Origin: Agrobacterium cucumeris
Lineage (GTDB): Bacteria > Pseudomonadota > Alphaproteobacteria > Rhizobiales > Rhizobiaceae
Length of the DNA stretch: 64,000 nucleotides
Assembly (NCBI RefSeq): GCF_030036535.1
Contig: NZ_CP080388.1
Location: 1,607,001 to 1,671,000, forward strand
Reading direction: 5' to 3'
A program made the translations under genes and the position numbers. The notes beneath the pieces were generated by a model. It saw only the letters and a program-made list of their open reading frames with translations, was not told the origin of the DNA and ran no database searches. Shown here piece by piece: positions 44,775 through 52,743 of this stretch. Position 1 is the first letter of the stretch. Each line of letters begins with the position of its first letter.

Positions 44775-45923
44775 GTGACGATCACTACTCAGAACAGGAA
44801 TGGCAATGAGCGCAGGCGGCGGGGGACCGCCTCCGCAATTTGCCTTGGCTTCTCGCTGGCACTCAGCGGGGCCGCCTATGCGCAGGACGCTTTCAATCTC
44901 GAGGCGCTCATCGATGCTGCGAAGAAGGAAAAGCCGATCACCGTTTATGCGGTGACCGGCAAGATCGTTGATACCGCGCAGGCGTTCACCGCCAAATACG
45001 GCGTGCAGGCGAGCGGCAAGAAGGTGAACGAGGCGACGCAGGTTGAGCTGATGATCCGCGAGCATCGGGCCGGCAATGTCGTCGGCGATGTCAGCGTCGC
45101 AACCGATGTCGCCTCCGCCATGGGGGAGCTTTTGCCGGAAGGCATCGCCACCAGTTGGTCACCGCCGGATATGGAAGGCGATATTCCGCAAAAGCTGCGC
45201 GATCCGCTCGTGGTCGTCTCGGATCCGCATGTGTTTACCTACAATACCGAGAAATACGACACATGCCCGGTCACCAATATCTGGCAGCTGACGGAGCCGC
45301 GGTGGAAGGGCAAGCTGGCCATGCTCGATCTCTTCGACAAGCCGCTTTATGCCGACTGGTTCAACCAGATCGAAACCCACCACGATGCCGATGTCGCCAC
45401 GGCCTATGAGGACCTCTACGGCAAGAAGCTGGAAACGGGCGAAAAAAGCGCAACGGCAGCCTGGGTGAAGGCCTTTGCCGAAAATGCGCCGCTGCTGACG
45501 GATTCAAGTTCGGTTGCGGATGCGGCCGGTGCGCCGGGGCAGGCCGATCCCTTCTTCGTCATCACCTCGGTGGCGAAATATCGTGACAATGAGGCCAAGG
45601 GGCTGAAGCTCGGGCTTTGCAGCGGCGTAAAGCCCTTTTCCGGATTTCTATACCCCGGTTTCGGCTTGATTGCCGGGCAGACGAAAAGCCCGAATGCGGC
45701 AAAGCTTTTCCTGCATTACCTGATGACGGAAGAGGGCATCGCACCGCAGACCGCCGACGGCAAACTCTCCGGCAACACGAAAATCGCCCTGCCGGCGGAT
45801 GAACCCTCGAAGGTCGCAGATCATCTCGATGAGCTGATGGCGTTCGATGCCGCAACGGCGGCCGACGACCTCGACAAGCGCGAAGGCTGGCAGGATTTCT
45901 GGCGGGTGAACTACAAAAAATAA
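44775..45923 (+). CDS. AfuA/FbpA-type periplasmic binding protein 2 (divergent paralogue)
   Basis: 382 residues starting at the GTG at 44775, six nt after GGGGGAG. The signal peptide is unusual in starting with a long charged segment (QNRNGNERRRRG) before the hydrophobic core and SGAAYAQ. It is clearly paralogous to the proteins on both sides, ending in EGWQDFWRVNYKK. However, the ligand-loop DSTGK of the others is AVTGK here (59-63) and IIREARANN is MIREHRAGN, so its ligand may differ. Start and stop lie 14 and 50 nt from its neighbours. Confidence 0.83.
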   Translation: MTITTQNRNGNERRRRGTASAICLGFSLALSGAAYAQDAFNLEALIDAAKKEKPITVYAVTGKIVDTAQAFTAKYGVQASGKKVNEATQVELMIREHRAGNVVGDVSVATDVASAMGELLPEGIATSWSPPDMEGDIPQKLRDPLVVVSDPHVFTYNTEKYDTCPVTNIWQLTEPRWKGKLAMLDLFDKPLYADWFNQIETHHDADVATAYEDLYGKKLETGEKSATAAWVKAFAENAPLLTDSSSVADAAGAPGQADPFFVITSVAKYRDNEAKGLKLGLCSGVKPFSGFLYPGFGLIAGQTKSPNAAKLFLHYLMTEEGIAPQTADGKLSGNTKIALPADEPSKVADHLDELMAFDAATAADDLDKREGWQDFWRVNYKK

Positions 45924-45929
45924 ACGGAA

Positions 45930-45948
45930 GGCGGGCGCCAAGCCCGCC
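45930..45948 (+). terminator. terminator/attenuator between binding-protein genes 2 and 3
   Basis: A 7-bp stem GGCGGGC/GCCCGCC with a 5-nt loop, followed by TGTCTTTTCCTT, only seven nt past the stop of gene 2. Likely partial, reducing readthrough into binding-protein gene 3. Confidence 0.65.
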
Positions 45949-45973
45949 TGTCTTTTCCTTGGGAGGGGAAACG

Positions 45974-47089
45974 ATGAAAAGAACCAATTTGAGAGCGGCG
46001 TCAGCTATTGCTGCGGCAATGATCGGATTGTCTGCAATGGCCGCTGCGGCCGAAGAGGCCTTCGATCTGGATAAGATCCTGGCGGCGGCAAAGCAGGAAA
46101 AGCCGATCAATATCTATGACAGCACCGGCAAGATCGTCGAGATGGCCGATAAGTTCAGCGCCAAATACGGGCTGAAGGCAACGGGTGTTAAGGTTTCGGC
46201 CAATAGCCAGCTGGAAATGATCATCCGCGAAAGCCAGTCCGGCAATGTGCAGGGCGATGTGGTGCTGATTACCGATGCGCCATCGGCACTCGCACAGCTT
46301 CTGCCGGCGGGTTTTGTCGAGAATTACCTGCCGGGCGACATGGCGGCGAAAATCCCGGCGCAGTTTCAGAACCCGCTGGCAATTTCCACCAACGCCAACG
46401 TCTGGGCCTATAATACCGAAGCCCATGACAAATGCCCGGTGGGCAACATCTGGGAACTGACCGAGCCGAAATGGAAAGGCAAGGTCGCCATGGTCGATCC
46501 CTTGAGCAAGAGCACCTATACGGACTGGTTCAACCAGCTCGAAGCCCATGGAAATCAGAAGGTGGCTGCAGCCTACAAGGCCCATTTCGGCAAGGAGATA
46601 GAGGAAAAAGGCGCGTCGGCCGCCTGGATCAAGGCAATGGCTGCAAACGGCCCACTTGCCACCGAAGGTGATGACCCGGTGGCGGAAGCTGTCGGTGCGC
46701 CCGGCCAGAAACAGCCTTTCTTCGGCCTGCTCAGTTCGGCGAAGTTTCGCGACAATGTCGACAAGGGTTACAAGCTCGGCCTCTGCACGGGCCTCGATCC
46801 ATGGGTCGGCTGGACCTACATCAAGCTTGGGCTGATCGCCTCCAAGACCAAGAGCCCGAATATGGCGAAGCTCTTCATCCATTATGTCCTGACGGAAGAG
46901 GGCATCGCCCCGCAGATGAAGGACGGCAAGCTGCCGACCAATATCGACATCAAGATGCCGGCTGACGAACCCTCGGGGCTTATGAAGGTCGCCGACAGGC
47001 TGATGGGCTATGATTCCGCCACCGGCCTTGATGACTTCGACCGCCGTGAGGAATGGCAGGACGTCTGGCGCGTCAACTACAGGAAATAA
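45974..47089 (+). CDS. AfuA/FbpA-type periplasmic binding protein 3
   Basis: 371 residues from the ATG at 45974 behind GGGAGGGG; the open frame begins at 45959. Signal peptide to about AMAAAAEEA. The blocks IYDSTGKIVEMADKF (48-62), GDVVLITDAPSALAQ, NVWAYNTEAHDKCPVGNIWELTEPKWKGK and the end EEWQDVWRVNYRK match binding protein 1 more closely than 2. As with its paralogues there is no ferric-type tyrosine pair. Three binding proteins with one permease/ATPase set suggests that several ligands feed the same channel. Confidence 0.83.
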   Translation: MKRTNLRAASAIAAAMIGLSAMAAAAEEAFDLDKILAAAKQEKPINIYDSTGKIVEMADKFSAKYGLKATGVKVSANSQLEMIIRESQSGNVQGDVVLITDAPSALAQLLPAGFVENYLPGDMAAKIPAQFQNPLAISTNANVWAYNTEAHDKCPVGNIWELTEPKWKGKVAMVDPLSKSTYTDWFNQLEAHGNQKVAAAYKAHFGKEIEEKGASAAWIKAMAANGPLATEGDDPVAEAVGAPGQKQPFFGLLSSAKFRDNVDKGYKLGLCTGLDPWVGWTYIKLGLIASKTKSPNMAKLFIHYVLTEEGIAPQMKDGKLPTNIDIKMPADEPSGLMKVADRLMGYDSATGLDDFDRREEWQDVWRVNYRK

Positions 47090-47097
47090 TCCCGGCT

Positions 47098-47132
47098 GGC
47101 GCGGCCCAGGCCGCGCCTCCTCCTTCTTTTTT
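47098..47132 (+). terminator. intrinsic terminator between binding-protein 3 and IMPase genes
   Basis: A 9-bp GC stem GGCGCGGCC/GGCCGCGCC with a tight loop, then TCCTCCTT and six T (47127-47132). The IMPase ATG at 47135 follows at once. It looks like a genuine terminator, so the last two genes may depend on readthrough or on an internal promoter. Confidence 0.75.
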
Positions 47133-47134
47133 GA

Positions 47135-48067
47135 ATGAACAGACTGGATATGCCAATGCAGACCGCATCTTCAACCGAGCGCAAATCTGGAAATGAGGCG
47201 GCGCTTTCCCGCTCGATGCGGCTGATGGAAATCGCCGAGACGGCGGCGCGTGCCGTGCGTGATCCGCTGCTTTCGGCATTCCGCTCGGAAATGGCGGTGG
47301 ACTATAAAGTCGATCTCCACGACATCGTCACCATTCATGACAAGCGTGCTGAAGCCGCCATTCGTGCCGTCATTCTCGCAAGCGAACCCAATTCAGCAAT
47401 CATGGGCGAAGAAGGCGGCCAGATCGGCAGCGGCGATGTGCAGTGGTATGTCGATCCGATTGACGGCACGGCTAATTTCGCCCGTGGCCTCGCCTTCTGG
47501 TGCGTGTCCATTGCCGCCGTCATTGACGGCGAGGCCGTTGCCGGCGTGGTCTATGATCCCGTGGCGGACCAGATGTTTTCCGCCAACCTTGAAGCTTCCT
47601 ATCTGGACGGAGACAAGCTGCGCTCCCGCAGTGTTGCAGACGAGACCCGGGCGACCTTGATCACCGGTTATCCTGTCTCGCGTGATTTCCGGCTGGATGG
47701 GCGGGAAGCGGCGCTCGCCAATTTCGGCGCTCTTGTCGAGACCTTCTCGACATTGCGCCGGCCTGGCAGCGCCGCGCTCAGTATCGCCCATGTTGCAGCG
47801 GGCTGGACGGATGCGGCCGCCGGTTTCGGCGTTAATGCCTGGGATGTGGCCGCAGCCATCCTCATTCTCAAAAATGCTGGTGGAACCTATGAGCCACTGA
47901 CCCTTGGAAAGGTGGCGGAAGGCTCCGCCGATTTCCTCTGCCCCGGCTATATCGCCACGGGCGAAGGGGCGAACTACCCGACATTGCAGCGGGTGGCGCG
48001 GTCCATATCCGCAGACCGCACCGCAAGGGCAAAAGCGCAGCATAGCCAGCCGGCCACAAAGGCCTGA
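47135..48067 (+). CDS. inositol monophosphatase-family phosphatase (copy B)
   Basis: 310 residues if translation starts at ATG 47135; ATG codons at 47150 and 47156 are alternatives. None has a Shine-Dalgarno sequence, and the segment just before 47135 is CCTCCTT. IMPase motifs are intact: IMGEEGGQIG, WYVDPIDGTANFARGLAFW and NAWDVAAA. It is the paralogue of 34209-35048 and lies upstream of a phosphatase paralogous to 35104-35712. It probably dephosphorylates the imported phospho-carbohydrate in the cytoplasm. The terminator directly before it makes its expression uncertain. Confidence 0.85.
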   Translation: MNRLDMPMQTASSTERKSGNEAALSRSMRLMEIAETAARAVRDPLLSAFRSEMAVDYKVDLHDIVTIHDKRAEAAIRAVILASEPNSAIMGEEGGQIGSGDVQWYVDPIDGTANFARGLAFWCVSIAAVIDGEAVAGVVYDPVADQMFSANLEASYLDGDKLRSRSVADETRATLITGYPVSRDFRLDGREAALANFGALVETFSTLRRPGSAALSIAHVAAGWTDAAAGFGVNAWDVAAAILILKNAGGTYEPLTLGKVAEGSADFLCPGYIATGEGANYPTLQRVARSISADRTARAKAQHSQPATKA

Positions 48068-48099
48068 AGACGTAATATCGGCACCGACGGAGACATGAC

Positions 48100-48726
48100 A
48101 TGCCACAACCGGAAAAGATCCAATCCCCAGAGCAGGAATCCCGCGAATTGCCGAAGCTCAGCCGCATCTATGAGCGGCATCCGCTTTATGGCGTCGATCT
48201 GTTCATTTCGGGTAAGGAAGGCGCAAGCGACCTCAACCTTCTGCGTCAGAACGGCATCACCACCGTCGTCAATTGCGCCGTTAATCTCGATTTCAATTTT
48301 GTGGAGCAGCCGCAAATCGTTTCCGATCATGAGGGCAGTGTCTATGGGCCGGGCGAAATCCGTTATTACAAGATCGGCCTGATCGATGGCGCCGGAAACC
48401 CCGATACCCAGATGGTTGCTGCCCATTATATTCTGCGGGCGGCGCTGGAGCAGATATTGCCCGACAAACCGTCCTATCCCCGGCGGGAGCGCGGCAGCGT
48501 GCTCATCAATTGCCGGGGAGGACGTTCGCGTTCCGTCGCCGTCGTTGCGCTTTTTCTGCACCTGACGCTGCCGGTGGAATTCCCGACGCTTGACGATGCC
48601 ATCGACTTCGTTCGCGTGAAGCGTGAATTGCCGGAAAACGAATGGTTCAAGGCACCGAAGCCCGTGCTTGCGGACGCTGCCCGCCGGGCTGCCGGCTGGA
48701 TCGCGATGATCGACGCCGCGCATTAA
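48100..48726 (+). CDS. dual-specificity/tyrosine-phosphatase-like protein (copy B)
   Basis: 208 residues. The PTP loop is INCRGGRSRSVAVVAL (Cys-X5-Arg), the general-acid region is KIGLIDGAGNPDT, and GASDLNLLRQNGITTVVNCAVNLDFNFV closely parallels copy A. It follows the IMPase copy B after 32 nt. The recurrence of the same IMPase-phosphatase pair at both ends of the island argues that the two act together on one class of phosphorylated compound. No signal peptide, so cytoplasmic. Protein phosphatase activity is the alternative. Confidence 0.82.
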   Translation: MPQPEKIQSPEQESRELPKLSRIYERHPLYGVDLFISGKEGASDLNLLRQNGITTVVNCAVNLDFNFVEQPQIVSDHEGSVYGPGEIRYYKIGLIDGAGNPDTQMVAAHYILRAALEQILPDKPSYPRRERGSVLINCRGGRSRSVAVVALFLHLTLPVEFPTLDDAIDFVRVKRELPENEWFKAPKPVLADAARRAAGWIAMIDAAH

Positions 48727-48770
48727 AGAAAGGCCGCCTCGGTCCTCGCTGATTTCGGGGCAGTGACAAA

Positions 48771-48837
48771 CCCTCGGCACGAGGCCGAGGGTGACGCCGT
48801 GTGTGCCGAGAGGTCGCCAGTCAGGCATCCTCTCGGC
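48771..48837. terminator. pair of hairpins between convergent genes
   Basis: Two stems lie between the convergent phosphatase and TerC genes: CCCTCGGC/GCCGAGGG (48771-48791) and GCCGAGAGG/CCTCTCGGC (48805-48837, 15-nt loop). The second is followed on the plus strand by CGTTCGGTTTT. Together they probably terminate both transcripts. Confidence 0.55.
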
Positions 48838-48846
48838 CGTTCGGTT

Positions 48847-50403
48847 TTAAGCTTCGCTCACCGCGTCATTCCACGCCCGGACCTTCTCGATGTTCCGTTC
48901 TGAACGGGATACGATCTCGAAAGCGAAGCCGTCGCCGGAAACACGCTCGCCGACCTCGGGGAGGCGGTTGAGACGCCACAGGATGTAGCCCGCGACGGTG
49001 GAGTAACGGTCGGCCTCATCCACGAGATCGATGTCGAGAAGATAAGACGCCCTTCTGATATCGACGGCGCCGTCGATAAGCCAGGAGCCGTCTTCCGCCT
49101 TTTCCGAAATCAGCAGTTCTTCGCCTTCTTCAGGGAATTCGCCGGCGATCGCCTCGAGAATATCCGTCGGCGTGGCGATACCCTGCAGCGTACCGTATTC
49201 ATCGATGATGACAGCCATCTGCAACGGGGATTTGCGCAACTGTTCCATGACCTGCAGGGCCGTGGCGCTCTCATGCACCACAAGCGGCTGCCGCAGCGAG
49301 CTTTCAAGGTTCAGGCGGCCGTCACGCAGAAGATCGCGCAGCAGGTCCTTTGTGGCCGCGACACCGAGGAAGGAGTCCAGCTTGCCCTGCGCGAGCATCA
49401 ACCGGGAATGGTCGAGTTCCAGCAGGCGGTGGCGCAGCGTCTCCGGGTCGGCGTCGATATCCAGCCAGTCGATCTCGGTGCGTGGCGTCATGATCGAGAC
49501 GACGGGGCGTTCGGCAAGTGTCAGCACGCCGCGGATCATGTCCTTTTCTTCGGATTTGAACAGGTCGCTGAGGGTGGCCTGTTCGGCGATAAGATCGGCC
49601 GTCTCGCCAAGCGGCTGTTCACCCACCCGGCCGCCGAGAAGCCGCAGAATGGCATCGGAGGTGCGCTCACGCATATCACCGGCGGTGATGCGCTTTTCGC
49701 GGTTGCGCCTGCCAAGCTGGTTTGCCGCCTCAATGAGCACGGAAAAGCCTATGGCCGCATAGAGGTAACCCTTCGGAAGATGGAAACCGAAACCTTCGAC
49801 GATCAGGCTGAACCCGATCATCAACAGGAAGCCTAGGCAGAGAATGACCACGGTCGGATGTTTCGACACGAATGTCATCAGCGGCCTGGAGGCCGCCATC
49901 ATCACGGCCATGGCCACGCAGACGGCGGTGATCATTACCCAGAGATTGTTGACCATGCCGACGGCGGTAATGACGCTATCGAGCGAGAACACGGCGTCGA
50001 GTACGACGATCTGCACGATGACCTGCCAGAAGACCGCATGGACCACCTTGCCCTGCTTCGGCTTGTGGTCACCCTCAAGCCGTTCGTGCAGCTCCATGGT
50101 TCCCTTGGCGAGCAGGAAGGCGCCGCCGATGATGAGGATGAGATCGCGTCCGGAGAAGGAGAAGTCCGCGACTGTAAATAGTGGCCGCGTCAGCGTGACG
50201 ATCCATGAGATCGAAAACAGCAGCAGGACGCGCATGATGAGCGCCAGCGACAGGCCGATGACCCGAGCCTTGTGGCGCTGGTGTGGTGGTAGCTTGTCGG
50301 CAAGGATCGCGATGAAGACGAGATTGTCGATGCCGAGAACGACTTCGAGAACGATAAGGGTGACGAGGCCGATCCAGATGTTCGGATCTGCTAGGAATTC
50401 CAT
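48847..50403 (-). CDS. TerC-family membrane protein with CBS and CorC/HlyC domains (YegH/YoaE-like)
   Basis: 518 residues. The N-terminal TerC domain (about 1-235) has seven or more membrane segments and the metal-associated acidic motifs [10 protein letters not shown] and [12 protein letters not shown]. Two CBS repeats (about 295-425, with [11 protein letters not shown] and [19 protein letters not shown]) and a C-terminal CorC/HlyC domain (about 435-515) follow. Relatives are inner-membrane proteins linked to Mn or tellurite handling and cation efflux. It is a single gene transcribed leftwards from a GC-rich leader that contains two hairpins. Confidence 0.88.
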   Translation of the reverse strand: MEFLADPNIWIGLVTLIVLEVVLGIDNLVFIAILADKLPPHQRHKARVIGLSLALIMRVLLLFSISWIVTLTRPLFTVADFSFSGRDLILIIGGAFLLAKGTMELHERLEGDHKPKQGKVVHAVFWQVIVQIVVLDAVFSLDSVITAVGMVNNLWVMITAVCVAMAVMMAASRPLMTFVSKHPTVVILCLGFLLMIGFSLIVEGFGFHLPKGYLYAAIGFSVLIEAANQLGRRNREKRITAGDMRERTSDAILRLLGGRVGEQPLGETADLIAEQATLSDLFKSEEKDMIRGVLTLAERPVVSIMTPRTEIDWLDIDADPETLRHRLLELDHSRLMLAQGKLDSFLGVAATKDLLRDLLRDGRLNLESSLRQPLVVHESATALQVMEQLRKSPLQMAVIIDEYGTLQGIATPTDILEAIAGEFPEEGEELLISEKAEDGSWLIDGAVDIRRASYLLDIDLVDEADRYSTVAGYILWRLNRLPEVGERVSGDGFAFEIVSRSERNIEKVRAWNDAVSEA

Positions 50404-50735
50404 GTTCAGGAGCCTTTATGGGAATGGATGCGAACACGTAAAGCCCCGGACTGAACATCCGAGGCTGAAAGCTGTCGCGTTGAGGAAAACAAGAAAATCC
50501 GAGGCTGGCTGCGCTTCACGCGAGCCAGCCTCGTTCGGTGTCGACTACTGTCGGTACTGTCGCCTTCGTCAGGCATAGGGCGAATTTATCCCGCTATCCG
50601 TGAATTCTTGTGCGGGCTGAATTAGCAGATTTCTCCTGGACGGGAAAGCATTTTCATCCAGCCTGGCCTGATGCCGGCAGCTGGAGCCTGATGTGGGGTG
50701 CTTGCAGAACGGCGAAATCTGCCGGCGCTGCGCCA
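50404..50735 (-). other. 332-nt region between DedA and TerC genes with terminator and repeated hairpin motif
   Basis: On the minus strand a strong hairpin GAGGCTGGCT/AGCCAGCCTC (50501-50532) with an inner CGC/GCG pair is followed by GGATTTTCTTGTTTT: a good intrinsic terminator. About 50 nt further on GCCTCGGA/TCCGGGGC (near 50441-50463) forms a second hairpin that repeats AGCCTCGGAT. The first may end the DedA transcript or serve as an attenuator in the TerC leader. No known riboswitch consensus was recognised. Confidence 0.55.
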
Positions 50736-51386
50736 TCACCGCGCGCGGCTTGGCCTCTTCCTCGCGGGGGTCATGCGTCGCGTGATCAAGGCGCCGACAA
50801 AGGCGATCAGAATTGCGATTGCCGTCGCCAGAACCGCAAGGCCCAGCCAGTGGACTTCGGTGAGTTCGCCAAACTGTTCGGCGCCCTTTGCCGCGAGCCA
50901 GCCAGGGGCAAGCAGCACCGGCACCCAGAGAATGGCGGAGGTGATATTGGCGGCCTGGAAGCGGCGCTGATCCATGCCGATCATGCCCGCGACCAGAGGA
51001 ACCGTGCAGCGCAAAGGTCCGAAAAAACGGCCGAAAAACACGGCAAAGAAGCCATATTTCCGGAAAAAGAGCCGCACCCGAGCGACCCGTTCGCGATAGT
51101 GCCGCAATGGCCATCGATGGACCACGCTCGGCCCCAGCCATTTGCCCATCATGTAGGATACGATGTCGCCAAGTACCGCACCGAGGATCGCTCCCGTGAC
51201 CACGGGAAAGGGGTCGATGACGCCGCTGCCGACCAGCCCGCCGATCAGAAGCATCAGCGCCGTGGCCGGAATTATGAGCCCGAGAATGACGATCGATTCC
51301 CCGAAGGCAATGAAGCCGACAATCACACCCGCCCATGTCTGATGTGTGCGAATGAAGGTTTCTGTTGTTTCGAGAAGACTGTCCAA
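50736..51386 (-). CDS. DedA/VTT-domain membrane protein
   Basis: 216 residues with about five hydrophobic segments. Family blocks are GFIAFGESIVILGLIIPAT, GAVLGDIVSYMMGKWLG, FRKYGFFAVFFGRFFGPLRCTVPLVAGM and FQAANITSAILWVP. The FGRFxGPxR and acidic first-segment motifs mark the DedA/YohD family, thought to flip lipid carriers or phospholipids using proton motive force. The C-terminus is Arg-rich (RRMTPARKRPSRAR). The gene is solitary; the intergenic side at 51387-51496 shows no further features. Confidence 0.88.
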   Translation of the reverse strand: MDSLLETTETFIRTHQTWAGVIVGFIAFGESIVILGLIIPATALMLLIGGLVGSGVIDPFPVVTGAILGAVLGDIVSYMMGKWLGPSVVHRWPLRHYRERVARVRLFFRKYGFFAVFFGRFFGPLRCTVPLVAGMIGMDQRRFQAANITSAILWVPVLLAPGWLAAKGAEQFGELTEVHWLGLAVLATAIAILIAFVGALITRRMTPARKRPSRAR

Positions 51387-51496
51387 ATCGAACTCCGCAG
51401 ATATTCAAGATGACGAAATTGTTATCGCCGTCCGAACCATAACCAACGCGATGGCCGGCTCACTCAAGGATTGACGAGGTGGCGACGGAACGGTCG

Positions 51497-52513
51497 CTAT
51501 CGCGTTTTCTCGCCGATGTCCGATGTCGTTCGCTGGTCGACGCCCTTGCCATCAAGAATGTTTTTCAGGATGGCGAGGCGGTCGTTGATCAGCCATCCAT
51601 AGTAATTTTCAACCGGCAGGCGGGTTTTTGCGCCCGCATCCACCGCCACCCGCAGCCGTTCGGCGCGCCGCCTTGGCTGGCCGACATTATAGAGCGTCGC
51701 GGTAATGCCGGGATTGCCCGAGATGTCGAAGCCCTTTTCCCGGTAGGCATCGATGGAATCTCTGATGATGGCGGCGATGTAGATGATGCTGCGGTCGGGG
51801 TCCATGACGTCACGGTAGATTTCCTTCGGCCTGTCCGCCGAGAGTTTCGGCAGGCCGCTCGTTTTGTTGACGAGATCGCTGACCTGCAACGCCGTCAGCG
51901 GGCTGATCTGGCCAAGACCGAAGGTCTGCCCGGCATAAAAGGGCTGGAAGAAGGCGCGCTGGAACGAGATGGCCTCGTAGCTGGCGCCATCCACCACCTT
52001 GCCGCGGAAATCTTCGTCCCAGACGGTATCGCGGCAACTCCATTGTTCGGAGGTGGTGGCAAGCGGCTCGCAGGACCGGAATTCCGGCCGCTGGAGGAAT
52101 GACTTCAGGGAAACGCCATTATAACTGAATTTGATATCGAGTTCGGCGTAGGAAATGGCCTTGACGTAATAGGTCTGCAGGCGATCCACGGCCGAGACGT
52201 TGAAGGTGTGCTCACCGACGATGGCACCGACAATGTGGATCGGGTCGATGCCATAGGCCGCTGCTGCCTTCCTGATCTTGCTGAGAAGGGCGGGCTCGCT
52301 GTTCAGGAGGTTAATCGTCTTGCCGAATTTTTCCTCGTAGGTCGTGTAGAAAGCCTTGGTCCGGATCGCCGAAGCGCGTGGTATTTCCGGCTGCTCGGCG
52401 GAGCGATTACCGGGAGGAACGACAGTCATCTGCTGCGCGACGGCGTAAGAAGGAAGGCAGGCCAGTGTCATGATGACGGTGGCTGTGCGGGTGATCTTCG
52501 CAAACAGGCTCAT
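51497..52513 (-). CDS. DUF1402 protein, lytic-transglycosylase-like, exported
   Basis: 338 residues from the ATG at 52513 (MSLFAKITRTA); 52540 is the open-frame start. The signal peptide ends around PSYAVAQQ. It resembles the rhizobial DUF1402 family. It contains VGAIVGEHTFN with a candidate catalytic Glu, FGLGQISPLTALQVSDL, and NPGITATLYNVGQ, the order of motifs found in lysozyme-like lytic transglycosylases. A periplasmic peptidoglycan-processing role is inferred, not established. It is divergent from the exported cysteine protease gene at 52744; the 230-nt gap between contains both promoters. Confidence 0.75.
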   Translation of the reverse strand: MSLFAKITRTATVIMTLACLPSYAVAQQMTVVPPGNRSAEQPEIPRASAIRTKAFYTTYEEKFGKTINLLNSEPALLSKIRKAAAAYGIDPIHIVGAIVGEHTFNVSAVDRLQTYYVKAISYAELDIKFSYNGVSLKSFLQRPEFRSCEPLATTSEQWSCRDTVWDEDFRGKVVDGASYEAISFQRAFFQPFYAGQTFGLGQISPLTALQVSDLVNKTSGLPKLSADRPKEIYRDVMDPDRSIIYIAAIIRDSIDAYREKGFDISGNPGITATLYNVGQPRRRAERLRVAVDAGAKTRLPVENYYGWLINDRLAILKNILDGKGVDQRTTSDIGEKTR

Positions 52514-52743
52514 GCAACATTCTCTGTAACGGGGATTCATCGTGGTGGTGTGTCTTTCTTAGGCAGGCCATCCCCGCATGGCAAGTTTGCCGCCGCTCAC
52601 ATTCCCGTTCTTGGCGATTACGAAGGGTGTCGCACGACCCGGCGGTAGCAGGTTCGCCAATTTTCGGGATCGTTAAAAGTCGAGCGGTTTGTTTCATTTG
52701 AACTCAAACCGGCAGCGATAGGTCATGTCATCAGGAGATGAAC

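Noticed and set aside
40615..47089. Iron(III) ABC transporter (FbpABC) label
   Set aside because: Permease and ATPase resemble FbpB/FbpC, but the binding proteins lack the C-terminal tyrosine pair of ferric-binding proteins and every neighbouring enzyme handles phosphate esters. I keep the family name but not the iron function.
50404..50735. yybP-ykoY manganese riboswitch ahead of the TerC gene
   Set aside because: Looked for the conserved GGGGAGTA-type start and paired core on the minus strand and did not find them; only two simple hairpins are present.
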